Shown: positions 26,587-37,737 of the stretch, in pieces | Numbering within the stretch: position 1 is the first letter of the stretch | Layout: every line of letters begins with the position of its first letter | DNA from: Streptomyces sp. ISL-1 | GTDB taxonomy: Bacteria; Actinomycetota; Actinomycetes; Streptomycetales; Streptomycetaceae | NCBI RefSeq assembly: GCF_018614585.1 | Contig: NZ_JAGGOI010000007.1 | Span: 124,001-188,000 of the forward strand | Length of the DNA stretch: 64,000 nucleotides | Direction: 5' to 3' | Notes under the pieces: model-generated | The model's input: only the letters and a program-made list of their open reading frames with translations | What the model was told of the DNA's origin: nothing | Databases searched by the model: none | Translations under genes and position numbers: made by a program

Positions 26587-27428
26587 CGGACTGCTCCCGA
26601 CAGGTTGCCTTTTGACAGATAGCGCTCCACCCAGATGGCGAGCAGGACCAGCGGCGCCACACCGAACAGGGCAGCCGCGGACAGGGTCCACCAGGGCGGG
26701 ATGGACGAGTTGAGGGCGACGACCGCCTGGGGCAGAGTCTGGACCTCGGTGAAGGTCAGCCTGAAGGCGAAGAAGAAGTCGTTCCAGCCGAACACCGCGC
26801 AGAACATCGCGGCCACGGTCAGCCCGGGCAGGGAGTTCGGCAGGATCGCCCGCACGAAGGTCTGCAACGGCCCGCATCCGTCGAGCATGGCCATCTCGTC
26901 GATCTCACGCGGGATGCCGTTGAAGAAGTCCACCATCACCCACACCGCGATCGGCAGCAGCAGGGCGACCGTCACGATGACCAGTCCCGCGATGGTGTCC
27001 AGGAGGCCCGCCCACTGCAGCAGATAGAAGAAAGGGATCACCAGGACGACGGGCGGCATGATCCGTTGTGACACGAAGAAGAAGACGATGTCGCTGTTCT
27101 TGATAAAGCCGATCTTGAACCGGTAGCGGGACAACGCGTAGGCGGCCAGGGATCCGAGAACGAGGCTGATGGCCGAGGCGGCGATGGTGACGATGGCACT
27201 GTTGAGGAAGGGCTGGATCACATCGATGCCACCGGCTCCGCCAAATATGTTGCGCCAGCCGGTGGCGGTGGGCTGGTACTGGATCCAGGGAAGATATGTG
27301 GCGCCGCCCTGCACTGCGTTGGCGTCCTTGAAACTGGTCGTCATGGCCCAGAAGAACGGACCCGCGACGAAGCAGGCCCACAGTGCGATCACGGTGTATT
27401 TGAATACGGGGTAAAGGCGTGGCCTCAT
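26583..27428 (-). CDS. ABC importer permease, MalG/GlpQ-like
   Basis: A 281-residue inner-membrane permease with about six hydrophobic segments. The EAA loop, which docks to the ATPase, is EIDEMAMLDGCGPLQTFVRAILP near residue 185. The first segment begins FKYTVIALWACFVAGPFFWA. Its start overlaps the stop of the other permease by ATGA and its stop overlaps the next ATPase, so the transporter genes are translationally coupled. Confidence 0.9.
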   Translation of the reverse strand: MRPRLYPVFKYTVIALWACFVAGPFFWAMTTSFKDANAVQGGATYLPWIQYQPTATGWRNIFGGAGGIDVIQPFLNSAIVTIAASAISLVLGSLAAYALSRYRFKIGFIKNSDIVFFFVSQRIMPPVVLVIPFFYLLQWAGLLDTIAGLVIVTVALLLPIAVWVMVDFFNGIPREIDEMAMLDGCGPLQTFVRAILPNSLPGLTVAAMFCAVFGWNDFFFAFRLTFTEVQTLPQAVVALNSSIPPWWTLSAAALFGVAPLVLLAIWVERYLSKGNLSGAVR

Positions 27429-28303
27429 GAGTGCCCCTTCAGCTTGAGGGCTCTGGTGAGCATGGCGGCGACAACGGTGAGCGTGACGATCATCAGGACC
27501 AGGTAGGTGAGGGACATCGCCCCGCTGTAGCCGGTCTGCTGATCCCGCAGCCCCTGGATGTAGAGGTAGTAGCCCGGAGTCTCCGTGGAGGAGCCCGGCC
27601 CCCCGGAGGTCAGCACGTAGACGCTGTCGGAGAGTTTGGAGGCCTCGATCAGCCGGATGATGACCGCCGCGACCGACACCGGCGCCATGAGCGGGAAGGT
27701 CACCTTCCAAAAGGTGCGCCACACGTCGGCGCCGTCGATCGCGGCGGCCATGAACGGTTCCTTGGGAAGGCTCAGCAGGCCGGCCAGCAGCAGCAGGAAC
27801 ATGAACGGGGTCCATTGCCAGACCTCGACGGTCATCAGCGCGACCAGCGCCGGCCCGGACTCGGTGAGCCAGGCAACCTTGGTCAGGCCCAGCATCCCGA
27901 GTAGATCGTTCAGTGGCCCCAGCGACTCGTGGAAGATCATCTGCCAGATGGCGGCCATCACGACGGGAGTGGTCATCATGGGGACGAGGAACAGCACCCG
28001 CCAGAACCTGCGGCCGCGTACGTCGCGCCAGACGAGCAGGGCCATGCCGAACCCAACGACGTACTGGATCAGGACGGTGCCGCCCGCCAGCAGGATCAGG
28101 CGCATGATCGCGGACCAGAAGCGGCTGTCGTGCAGCATCGCGGCGTAGTTGGCCCCTGCGATGAAGTCCATCTGAGGGCTGCTGACGTTCCAGCCGGAGA
28201 AGCTGACGCGGATGGTGAACAGAAGAGGGAAGATGATGATCAGTAGGAGTGTGAGCAGTCCTGGGAGCAGGAACATGCTCTTGTGCCGGCGCAGGCCGTA
28301 CAT
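27425..28303 (-). CDS. ABC importer permease, MalF/GlpP-like
   Basis: A 292-residue permease opening RRHKSMFLLPGLLTLLLIII, with six likely membrane segments and the EAA loop EPFMAAAIDGADVWRTFWKV near 195. AAGGAG precedes the ATG at 28303. Together with the MalG-type permease it forms the translocation pore. The longer frame running into the lipoprotein gene is a shadow. Confidence 0.9.
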   Translation of the reverse strand: MYGLRRHKSMFLLPGLLTLLLIIIFPLLFTIRVSFSGWNVSSPQMDFIAGANYAAMLHDSRFWSAIMRLILLAGGTVLIQYVVGFGMALLVWRDVRGRRFWRVLFLVPMMTTPVVMAAIWQMIFHESLGPLNDLLGMLGLTKVAWLTESGPALVALMTVEVWQWTPFMFLLLLAGLLSLPKEPFMAAAIDGADVWRTFWKVTFPLMAPVSVAAVIIRLIEASKLSDSVYVLTSGGPGSSTETPGYYLYIQGLRDQQTGYSGAMSLTYLVLMIVTLTVVAAMLTRALKLKGHS

Positions 28304-28331
28304 GGTTCTCCTTGCGGAAAGGGGCGGTCGC

Positions 28332-28368
28332 CCCCGGGTGGCCGGCCGAACCGGCCGGCCACCCGGGG
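28332..28368 (-). terminator. 16-bp intercistronic hairpin between binding protein and permeases
   Basis: A perfect 16-bp inverted repeat (28332-28347 with 28353-28368) around GAACC, inside the 80-nt gap. Such hairpins after binding-protein genes commonly stabilise or partly terminate the message so the binding protein is made in excess. Confidence 0.7.
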
Positions 28369-28383
28369 CGTCCTGCGGTCGGG

Positions 28384-29982
28384 TCAGCGGTAGTCCTCGA
28401 GCGCGACCACGTTGCGATAGGCGTCGCGGACCTTGTCCTTGCCGATCTGCTCGGTGATCTTGGACCATTCCCGGGCCGCCTCGTCCAGTGCCTGCTGCGG
28501 CGCCTTCTGCCCCGCCAGAGCCGCGGCGACGCCGTTGGCCAGCGCGGACATGTACTGGTTGACACCGGGGACACGCAGGTCGAAGACGCGGTTGGTGCTC
28601 TTCTCCATGCCGGAGAGCGTCTGCACGTACGACTTCGCGACGTCCTTGTCCCAGCCCTGCTTCTCCCAGAACGCCGCATCGAAGTGGGCGTTGCGGTAAG
28701 GATTGACGCCGAAGCGGCCGACGGTCAGGTCGAGGGCGGTATTCGCCTCGTTGCTGAAGAAGCACAGATAGTCGAAGGCCATCTTCTGGTGGCCCGAGGC
28801 CTTGGACACCGCCGAGGTCCACCCCCAGGTGAAGTAGGGAGCCTGGTTCGGCTTCTTGTCCCAGGTCTTTGTGGTGCGGTTGTAGACCTCGGTGGAACCG
28901 GGCAGCGCCGCCGCTTCGATCTTGTTGCGTATCCTGCTGTCCGGTTGCTGGGCCTGGATGAACGCGTCGTCCCATGAGTAGGACATCAGTGTCTGGCCGC
29001 CTCCGAAGGAGAAGATCTCGTCGCCCAGACCGAAGTTGGCGCCACCGGGTGCCCAGGTCGACTTGGCTTTCACCATGTCGTCGAGAGCGCGTACGAAGCC
29101 GGGGGTGTTGATCAGAGGCTTCATGGTGTCCAGGTCGAAGAAGAGGCCCCCCTTGACGTCCGGGTGCTTCACATACGGTGCCGCACGGCTGATGAAGGCG
29201 GAGAACGTCAGGTCGTCACGCTTGGTCACCTCGGCACTGCCGAAGTTGGGTTTGCCGTCACCGTCGAGGTCCTTGCCGCTGAAGAACGCGGCGATCTCCT
29301 GGTATTCGGCCCAGGTTTTGGGCGTGCGCAGGTCCTTGCCCGTGGCCGCCTTGTACGCCGCCTGCCGCTCCGGGTCCTTCAGTACGTCCGTGCGGACCTT
29401 GAGGTAATGCCGGTCACCGTCCACGGGGTACTGAACGACCTTCCCGTTCCAGGTCGCCACGTCCATATAGGCCTTCGTGACGTCCTTCATGCCGGGGGTG
29501 TCCAGGTACTCCTTCGGCACCGGGGCCAGATACGGGGCCATGTCGCCGATCCACAAGGAGGGGTAGAACATGACGTCGTACGCCGGCTGGCCCGCTTGCA
29601 GGGGCGTGAGGATCTTCTGGTGCAGCTCCCCGAACGGGACGTTGACCACCTCCACCTTTGCCCCGGTGATCTCCTCGAACTGCCTGGCATGCAGCTTGGT
29701 CGGCTCGCCGATGACGGGGACGGCATGGCTGATGATCTTCAGCGTCTGCCCGGAGTAGTCCTTACGGCTGATCGACTCGTAACTGCAGGGACCCGGTACG
29801 TCCTTGACCTCCGTGGCCGGGTAGTCCTTGCCGTACTTTCTGTAGCTGATCTCCTCACCCGGCTTGAACAGCGCCGGCCTGTCGGGCTTGCTCTCCGGCT
29901 GGTCCTGACTGGTACATCCTGTGGCGGTGAGGGCTACGACGGCCGCGGCGGCGATCATGCCCTTGTACGAGTTGTTGCGCAT
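28384..29982 (-). CDS. extracellular solute-binding lipoprotein, GlpV-like
   Basis: A 532-residue lipoprotein. The N-terminus has basic residues, a hydrophobic run and a lipobox ending ATGC before TSQDQPES, so it should be anchored outside the membrane. The body is a family 1 type solute-binding fold: QTLKIISHAVPVIGEP, FEEITGAKVEVVNVPFG and QAGQPAYDVMFYP. The length exceeds usual sugar-binding proteins (about 420-450) and is close to the large GlpV class. ATG 29982 has AAGGAG 7 nt upstream. Glycerol or another small polyol is the inferred ligand from the companion ATPases and the linked alcohol dehydrogenase. Confidence 0.87.
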   Translation of the reverse strand: MRNNSYKGMIAAAAVVALTATGCTSQDQPESKPDRPALFKPGEEISYRKYGKDYPATEVKDVPGPCSYESISRKDYSGQTLKIISHAVPVIGEPTKLHARQFEEITGAKVEVVNVPFGELHQKILTPLQAGQPAYDVMFYPSLWIGDMAPYLAPVPKEYLDTPGMKDVTKAYMDVATWNGKVVQYPVDGDRHYLKVRTDVLKDPERQAAYKAATGKDLRTPKTWAEYQEIAAFFSGKDLDGDGKPNFGSAEVTKRDDLTFSAFISRAAPYVKHPDVKGGLFFDLDTMKPLINTPGFVRALDDMVKAKSTWAPGGANFGLGDEIFSFGGGQTLMSYSWDDAFIQAQQPDSRIRNKIEAAALPGSTEVYNRTTKTWDKKPNQAPYFTWGWTSAVSKASGHQKMAFDYLCFFSNEANTALDLTVGRFGVNPYRNAHFDAAFWEKQGWDKDVAKSYVQTLSGMEKSTNRVFDLRVPGVNQYMSALANGVAAALAGQKAPQQALDEAAREWSKITEQIGKDKVRDAYRNVVALEDYR

Positions 29983-29999
29983 GGGTCTGCTCCTTCGAC

Positions 30000-31025
30000 T
30001 CACGGGATCAAGATCGCTCGGCCGCGGACGGCACCGGCGGACAAGTCGTCGAGGGCGTCATGGAAGGACGCCAGGGGGTACCGCTGGGTGTGCAGGCTGA
30101 CCTTGCCTTGGGCCGCCAGGACCATCAGCTCGGAGAGATCGTTGTAGGACCCCACGAGGTTGCCGATGAAGTTGATCTCGGTGGAGATGACGTCGATCGT
30201 CGGAACGTCGAGACGGCCCCCGTAGCCGATGACGTAGTAGTTGCCGTTGCGGCGCAGGCAGGCCACGCCGGTCTCGACGGCACCGCCCTCGCCCACGAAG
30301 TCCAAAACCGCCTCGGCACCGTGCCCGCCGGTGAGTTCCAGGACGCGTTCGCTCTCACTCCCGTCCGCGACCAGCGTGTATTCGGCGCCCAGTTCCTTGG
30401 CGAGGGCAAGAGCGTCCGGGCTTCGGTCGATCACGATCATCTCGACCGGCGACAGGGCCCGGAGCACTTGGATGCCGATGTGCCCGAGACCTCCGGCGCC
30501 GATCACCACGGCCCGATCGCCCGGCCGCAGGGCCCGGGCCGCCTTGGCGACAGCGTGGTACGCCGTGAGCCCGGCATCGGCCAGGGCCGCAACCGAGGCC
30601 GGCTCAAGGGACGGGTCGAGTGCCACCACTGAGCGGGCGGTGGTCTTCAGGTACTCCGCATAGCCCCCGTCGGTGTCGATGCCCGGGAAGGCCGAGTTCA
30701 TACAGTGCACGTCGTCGCCGGCCCGGCAGGCACGGCACAGACCGCAGGTCACGAGCGGGTGCAGGATGACCGGATCGCCGACCTTGACGTTGGTGACGGC
30801 CTGTCCCACCTCCTGCACCCAGCCGGCATTCTCATGACCGATGGTGTAGGGCAGGACAACACCGCTCTTGTCGCTCCACTGTCCTTCGAGAATGTGCAGA
30901 TCGGTGCGGCAGACCCCCGCGCCCCCGACCTTAACGATCACATCCAGCGGACCGGTGATCTGCGGGTCCGGCACATCCACGAGCACTGGCGGCTCGTCGT
31001 ACTCGATGACCTGCACGGCTTTCAT
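30000..31025 (-). CDS. zinc-dependent alcohol dehydrogenase (medium-chain)
   Basis: A 341-residue medium-chain dehydrogenase. Catalytic zinc ligands are visible as CRTD (about 39) and GHENAG (about 64); the structural zinc cysteines are CGLCRACRAGDDVHC (about 95-109). GAGGLGHIG (about 177) is the cofactor loop, followed by VIDRS, whose acidic residue favours NAD. GGGAG precedes the ATG. It is the first gene of the operon, 17 nt before the binding protein, and divergent from the AcoR-like regulator. It probably oxidises the imported alcohol or polyol. Confidence 0.92.
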   Translation of the reverse strand: MKAVQVIEYDEPPVLVDVPDPQITGPLDVIVKVGGAGVCRTDLHILEGQWSDKSGVVLPYTIGHENAGWVQEVGQAVTNVKVGDPVILHPLVTCGLCRACRAGDDVHCMNSAFPGIDTDGGYAEYLKTTARSVVALDPSLEPASVAALADAGLTAYHAVAKAARALRPGDRAVVIGAGGLGHIGIQVLRALSPVEMIVIDRSPDALALAKELGAEYTLVADGSESERVLELTGGHGAEAVLDFVGEGGAVETGVACLRRNGNYYVIGYGGRLDVPTIDVISTEINFIGNLVGSYNDLSELMVLAAQGKVSLHTQRYPLASFHDALDDLSAGAVRGRAILIP

Positions 31026-31113
31026 GGCGCTCCCTGCGAATCGGCGGGGTGGATGGTGCGCCGATTACACAGCCCGCCGCGCGCAGGCCGATGTCTCAGA
31101 AGCGGTCCGCGGA

Positions 31114-31130
31114 TGTATCAATGTGATACA
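31114..31130. promoter_or_regulatory. candidate operator TGTATC-N5-GATACA
   Basis: A perfect 6-bp dyad with 5-nt spacing, AT-rich against its background, in the 180-nt divergent region between the alcohol dehydrogenase operon and the Fis-type regulator. Position and symmetry fit a binding site for that regulator. Confidence 0.5.
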
Positions 31131-31205
31131 GGCCATAGGCGCGGCGTCATCGAGCTGCTCCAATCACTCCACCGAGCGATGACGCGCGCGATACGGGAGT
31201 GTTAA

Positions 31206-32990
31206 ATGCCCCGACATCAACCTGGCAGCTCTCTGACAGCAGCCAGAGAGCTCTACCAGGAGATCACCAAGGATCCGAGCGCCCGCCCGCTCGTGGTCGC
31301 CTCCTGGCAACGCTCGATCGAGTACCAGGTGAAGTCGAGCTGCATCGACGCTCCCTATCTCGAGAACCCCAATCTGGACAGCCCGCTCGCCAAAGCGGCG
31401 CTACCGATCCTGAGCGCGCTGCACGAGCAACTGGCCGACGACCCGGTTTCCACGATGGTCACCGACCGCAACGGCGTGGTGCTGTCCCGCATGGTCTCCC
31501 ACCAGGCTCTGACGACGCGGCTGAACCGAGTGCAACTGGCCCCGGGCCACGTGTTCGCCGAGCGCTACGTGGGCACCAACGGCATTGGGACCGCACTGGC
31601 CAGCGGCCGCCCGGTCATGATCGCCGGAAGTCAGCACTACGTCGAGGCGCTGCGGGACTTCCACTGCGCGGCCGTGCCGATCCTGCATCCCACCCGGCGC
31701 ACCCTGCTGGGAGCCTTCAACCTGACCACGGCCCGTCAGGGCTCAGCCGGCATGCTCATGGCCCTGGCCCGCTCTGTCGCGGGCCAGATCGAAAGTGAGA
31801 TCGCCGCGATCAGCTCGCGACGGGAACGGGCCCTGTTCCAGGACTACATGGACGCGTGCTCCTCGGTGCGCCCCGGGCCTGTCCTGGCCATCAATCGCGA
31901 TGTCGTCATGATGAACGAGCAGCTGAGATCGGCCGTTACAGGGACGGATCACTACGCACTGCTCGACCACGCACATGAGATCGCCGACGACCCCCGGTTC
32001 GAAGGTACCCGGAGCATCGCACTCCCCTCCGGACGCATCGCCGAGCTCCGGGTCAGCCGTAGCCGGCGCGAGGACAGCGACGCGGGCACCATCTTCCGAG
32101 TCCGGGTCATCGGGCGTCCCCAGTCCGGACCGGTCGCTTCCGCTGGATCCACACGATCGGGCCTGGGCCTGGTGGGCTCCTCACCGCGATGGCTGAGCGC
32201 GGTCGCCGAAACCGAAGCGGCGTTCGTCGCCGGGTCCTGGCTTCATCTTGTGGGAGAAGCCGGGGCCGGGAAGCGGACGCTGATCGAAGCCCTCCACCGA
32301 GCCAAAGGTGCCGGGCGCCGGCTCGAGAGGGTGGAAGCGCCGCTGTCGGAGTCCGCTCACGCCACCGAGCAATGGCTGCGCAACGTCCGCGAGCTGCTGG
32401 CCGAGCCGTCGAACGTGGTCGTCCTGCGCGATGTCCACCTTCTTGCCGCTCACTTGCGCCAGCAGCTGCGAAGCCTCCTGACACGCCTGGACACGACCGC
32501 CACCGGGCAACTGATCATGACCAGCCAACCGTCCATGGTCACGACCGACGACGTGCTCGACCGTCTGTGCGACGCTTCGGTAGAGGTGCCTCCCCTCCGT
32601 CATCGCTATGGAGACATCGAGCACTTGGTCCGGTTCTTCCTGCTCAAATACAGGCCGAGCGGAGAGAGTAGCTGCTCCCCGGATGCGCTGACGATGCTGC
32701 AGCGCTGCCCCTGGCCGGAGAATGTCCGGCAGCTCGAGTCGGTGATCCGCGGCCTGGCGCGGCGGCCGTCCGTCCGGATCCTGCGAGTGGAGGATCTCCC
32801 GCCGGAATGCCGGGTGTCCTCGCACAAAGTCCTGACCACCATCGAAGCGCTGGAACGGGACGCTATTCTCCGCGGGCTGATGGACCGCAACTCCAACGTC
32901 CAGCGCACCGCACAGGATCTCGGTATCTCCCGCGCCACCATGTACCGCAAGATGCGCCGTTACGGGATCGTCCCGTCGAGCCTCACCTAG
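31206..32990 (+). CDS. AcoR-like GAF/AAA/Fis transcriptional regulator with degenerate AAA module
   Basis: A 594-residue activator with an N-terminal GAF-like sensor (about 60-200, including APGHVFAERYVGTNGIGTAL, typical of AcoR), a central AAA+ region (about 335-510) and a Fis-type helix-turn-helix at the end (NSNVQRTAQDLGISRATMYRKM). The AAA part is unusual: Walker A reads GEAGAGKRT, the Walker B region VVLRDVHLL lacks the usual DE, and no GAFTGA sigma-54 loop is present. This agrees with actinobacteria lacking sigma-54 and using such proteins as sigma-70-type activators. Good GGGAG site 6 nt before the ATG. It likely controls the divergent alcohol dehydrogenase/ABC operon. Confidence 0.88.
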   Translation: MPRHQPGSSLTAARELYQEITKDPSARPLVVASWQRSIEYQVKSSCIDAPYLENPNLDSPLAKAALPILSALHEQLADDPVSTMVTDRNGVVLSRMVSHQALTTRLNRVQLAPGHVFAERYVGTNGIGTALASGRPVMIAGSQHYVEALRDFHCAAVPILHPTRRTLLGAFNLTTARQGSAGMLMALARSVAGQIESEIAAISSRRERALFQDYMDACSSVRPGPVLAINRDVVMMNEQLRSAVTGTDHYALLDHAHEIADDPRFEGTRSIALPSGRIAELRVSRSRREDSDAGTIFRVRVIGRPQSGPVASAGSTRSGLGLVGSSPRWLSAVAETEAAFVAGSWLHLVGEAGAGKRTLIEALHRAKGAGRRLERVEAPLSESAHATEQWLRNVRELLAEPSNVVVLRDVHLLAAHLRQQLRSLLTRLDTTATGQLIMTSQPSMVTTDDVLDRLCDASVEVPPLRHRYGDIEHLVRFFLLKYRPSGESSCSPDALTMLQRCPWPENVRQLESVIRGLARRPSVRILRVEDLPPECRVSSHKVLTTIEALERDAILRGLMDRNSNVQRTAQDLGISRATMYRKMRRYGIVPSSLT

Positions 32991-33082
32991 GACTCCCGCA
33001 GGCTTCCCCAGTGGCGTACACACGCAACGCACACGGGATTGTCGTGGCCGCGAACATGAACGGCGCCTCGTCAGTTTTAGAC

Positions 33083-35653
<2,571 letters not shown>

Positions 35654-36114
35654 GGGTATCCGTCCCCGTGGCCCGGCCGGACCGGGCCACGCTGTCTCAC
35701 TGGCACGAGCAGCCGTGTTGGACGCGGTCCCGCAAGTCGGTGGTGACCGCGGATCGCCGCAACCCCACTCGCACCAATTTAGACGAGATAGGAGCTTTAT
35801 GCCGGTACACGGGACTGGGGGACCGGGATCGCAGGGGTGCTCGGCGGGCAGCGATTAGCTGCTCCGGGCGCGCGGTAACCGAGGCCGGGGAGCGCGATGC
35901 GCTGAAGGTCCTCGTCCGTCGCGCCTGACGCAGCCGACAGCCCGGCGGATGGGGCGCGGCCGCAGGTCCGCAGGCAACTGCGAGCGCCGCGTAGCCGGAG
36001 AGCAGGCCACTGAGCGCGGCCATCGCGCCGCGGGTGATGTTCGTAGGCGGCCGACGGCGCGACCTGCGGACACGTCACCCTCTTCAACGCTGCGACGGTC
36101 GACAGCATGCAGTT
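35654..36114. other. intergenic region upstream of the Clp gene
   Basis: No gene I can support. Bases 35768-35805 are AT-richer than the surroundings and may hold the Clp promoter. I found no HspR (HAIR) or CIRCE element by eye. Confidence 0.4.
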
Positions 36115-36854
36115 CTATGCAGACCCGGTCGACGGATCCGCGGTGGCACTGGGTCGGGAGGAATGGTTCTTCTTGGTGCCCACGCCCAGGGTGGCGACGT
36201 GGTGGGCGGCCCACCACTGGCGGAAATGCGGGTCCTGGACGGACAGCTCGCCGACAAGGGCGGTCAGCCGGGGGTCGTCGGGGTACTTGGCGGCTTCCAT
36301 GCGCAGCTGTGCGACGCAGGTGCGGGCGACGGTCTCCCAGTCCGCGTACAGCGTCCTCAGGGCGGGGTCGGTGAAGACGAGTCGAATGTAGTTCCGTTGC
36401 TTTTCGGGAATCCGTCCGAAGTCAGTCACCAGCGCTGCCGCGAGTGAATTCCGCGCGAGAATATCCATGCGGCGGCCCATGACGATTGCCGGAGTCGCGC
36501 TGAGGTCGTCGACCAGTCGCCGCAATTGCGGCTGGACCTTCTGTCGCGCCCGTCGGCGGGGCTGCGCATTGCATTTTCCGGCCAGGCCGAGAGGTAGTCG
36601 CGCTGGTCGTCGTTCAGGTGCAGCACGCGTGCGAGCGCCCCCGGTACGGGGGCGGAGGCCTGAATGCGGCCTTGCTCCAGGCGCGTGTAGTAGTCGGTGC
36701 TGATCGCCGCCAGCTGGGCCACTTCCTCCCGGCGCAGGCCGGCTACTCTGCGCGGGCCACCGGCGTCGGGCAGTCCCACGCTGCGGGGGCTCAGCTCGGC
36801 GCGCCGCGCCTTGAGGAACTCGCCCAGCTCGTTGAGGTGGGCGTCGCGGGTGAT
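36115..36854 (-). pseudogene. MmyB-type XRE regulator, frameshifted and truncated
   Basis: The N-terminal half reads TRDAHLNELGEFLKARR, then GLRREEVAQLAAISTDYYTRLEQGR, the helix-turn-helix of MmyB-like regulators. The expected ATG is ATC (36854-36852 on the minus strand) and no other start was seen in frame. At about 36589 one G of an expected GGG is missing after DYLS, and the MmyB ligand-binding half continues in another frame (LVDDLSATPAIVMGRRMDILARN, AHHVATLGVGTKK). The usual last 60 or so residues are lost after GTKK. It would be a nonfunctional regulator of the divergent cupin/dehydrogenase genes unless the sequence is in error. Confidence 0.75.
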
Positions 36855-37039
36855 GCGCCCAGTCCGGCACCGGCCGCCCCCTGCGTGACGGGGAGGGTTT
36901 TCTTCCAGGATGTTTTTGTCCTGGGAGGGAACTCTCCCCTTTGCGGGGCCCCCGTGGGAATGCGAGTCTCAATGGAGTGGCCATCACAAGCCCCGGGCTC
37001 GGCATCGCCGCAGATCTGTGGTGGCGGTTTCGCGGGAGG

Positions 37040-37168
37040 AATTTCACGGCCACACGGAACGACGAACTGGTCGAGGCGATTACTCACCTGGCGTTCCATG
37101 CCGGCTGGCCCGACGCGATGTCCGCGATCCCGCAGCTGAAGGACGCCGACGAAAACAGCGTCGGCTGA
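37040..37168 (+). pseudogene. carboxymuconolactone decarboxylase family remnant
   Basis: About 40 codons ending RNDELVEAITHLAFHAGWPDAMSAI match the C-terminal helix pair of the carboxymuconolactone decarboxylase / AhpD-like family (normally 100-150 residues). The N-terminal part is not recognisable upstream. It lies just before the cupin gene and divergent from the MmyB remnant, a combination frequent in Streptomyces oxidoreductase clusters. Confidence 0.55.
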
Positions 37169-37237
37169 CTGCGCACCATCCGGTGCCGCGGCGGAGTGCT
37201 CGCGGCACCTGGCACGACTGCAGGGAGAAAGACCGGC

Positions 37238-37642
37238 ATGGAGATCCTGCCGAAGAAGCCGTCGACCAAGGGTCCGGAGGAGATGTTCACCGGGGACGTG
37301 TGGTTCGACGTCGTCTACGCCGGCCAGGAGCCGTCCAGGATGCGGGCGAACGTGGTGCGCTTCGCACCGTGCGCGCGTACCGCCCGGCACACGCACGCGT
37401 TGGGGCAGACGCTGCACGTCACTGAGGACATCGGGCTGGTGCAGTCCCGCGGCGCCGAGATCGTCGCCATGCGCCCGGCGACACCCTCTACACCCCCGCC
37501 CGGCGAATGGCACTGGCACGGCGCCGCTCCGGACCACTTCATGACCCACAGCGCGATGCGTGAGAGCACCGGCGGCGACAGCCCGAGACCGAGTGCGGGT
37601 GAGCACGTCACCGACGACGAATACCGCTGCCGCCAGACCTGA
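37238..37642 (+). CDS. cupin-domain protein with compensated frame changes
   Basis: A 134-residue small cupin. RHTHALGQTLHV is cupin motif 1 with its metal histidines, and WHWHGAAPDHFMTH is motif 2. Between them the frame reads RPATPSTPPPGEW where relatives typically have RPGDTxYTPPGEW. Removing one base near 37477 and adding one near 37500 explains this. A second such pair lies at about 37583 and 37594, before GEHVTDDEYR. The gene stays open, but these stretches are scrambled, consistent with early decay or read errors. ATG 37238 has GGGAG about 10 nt upstream. The alcohol dehydrogenase follows after 95 nt. Confidence 0.72.
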   Translation: MEILPKKPSTKGPEEMFTGDVWFDVVYAGQEPSRMRANVVRFAPCARTARHTHALGQTLHVTEDIGLVQSRGAEIVAMRPATPSTPPPGEWHWHGAAPDHFMTHSAMRESTGGDSPRPSAGEHVTDDEYRCRQT

Positions 37643-37737
37643 CCGGACCGCCGGAAGGTGCCGCAGGCAACGGCCGGTGTCCCGGCCGGGAAGAGGGTCC
37701 GGATCCTCAATTGTCACAACGATTCTGAAGGTGTCTC

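Noticed and set aside
31026..31205. Sigma-54 promoter for the alcohol dehydrogenase operon
   Set aside because: No GG-N10-GC element was convincing, actinobacteria lack sigma-54, and the regulator lacks GAFTGA.
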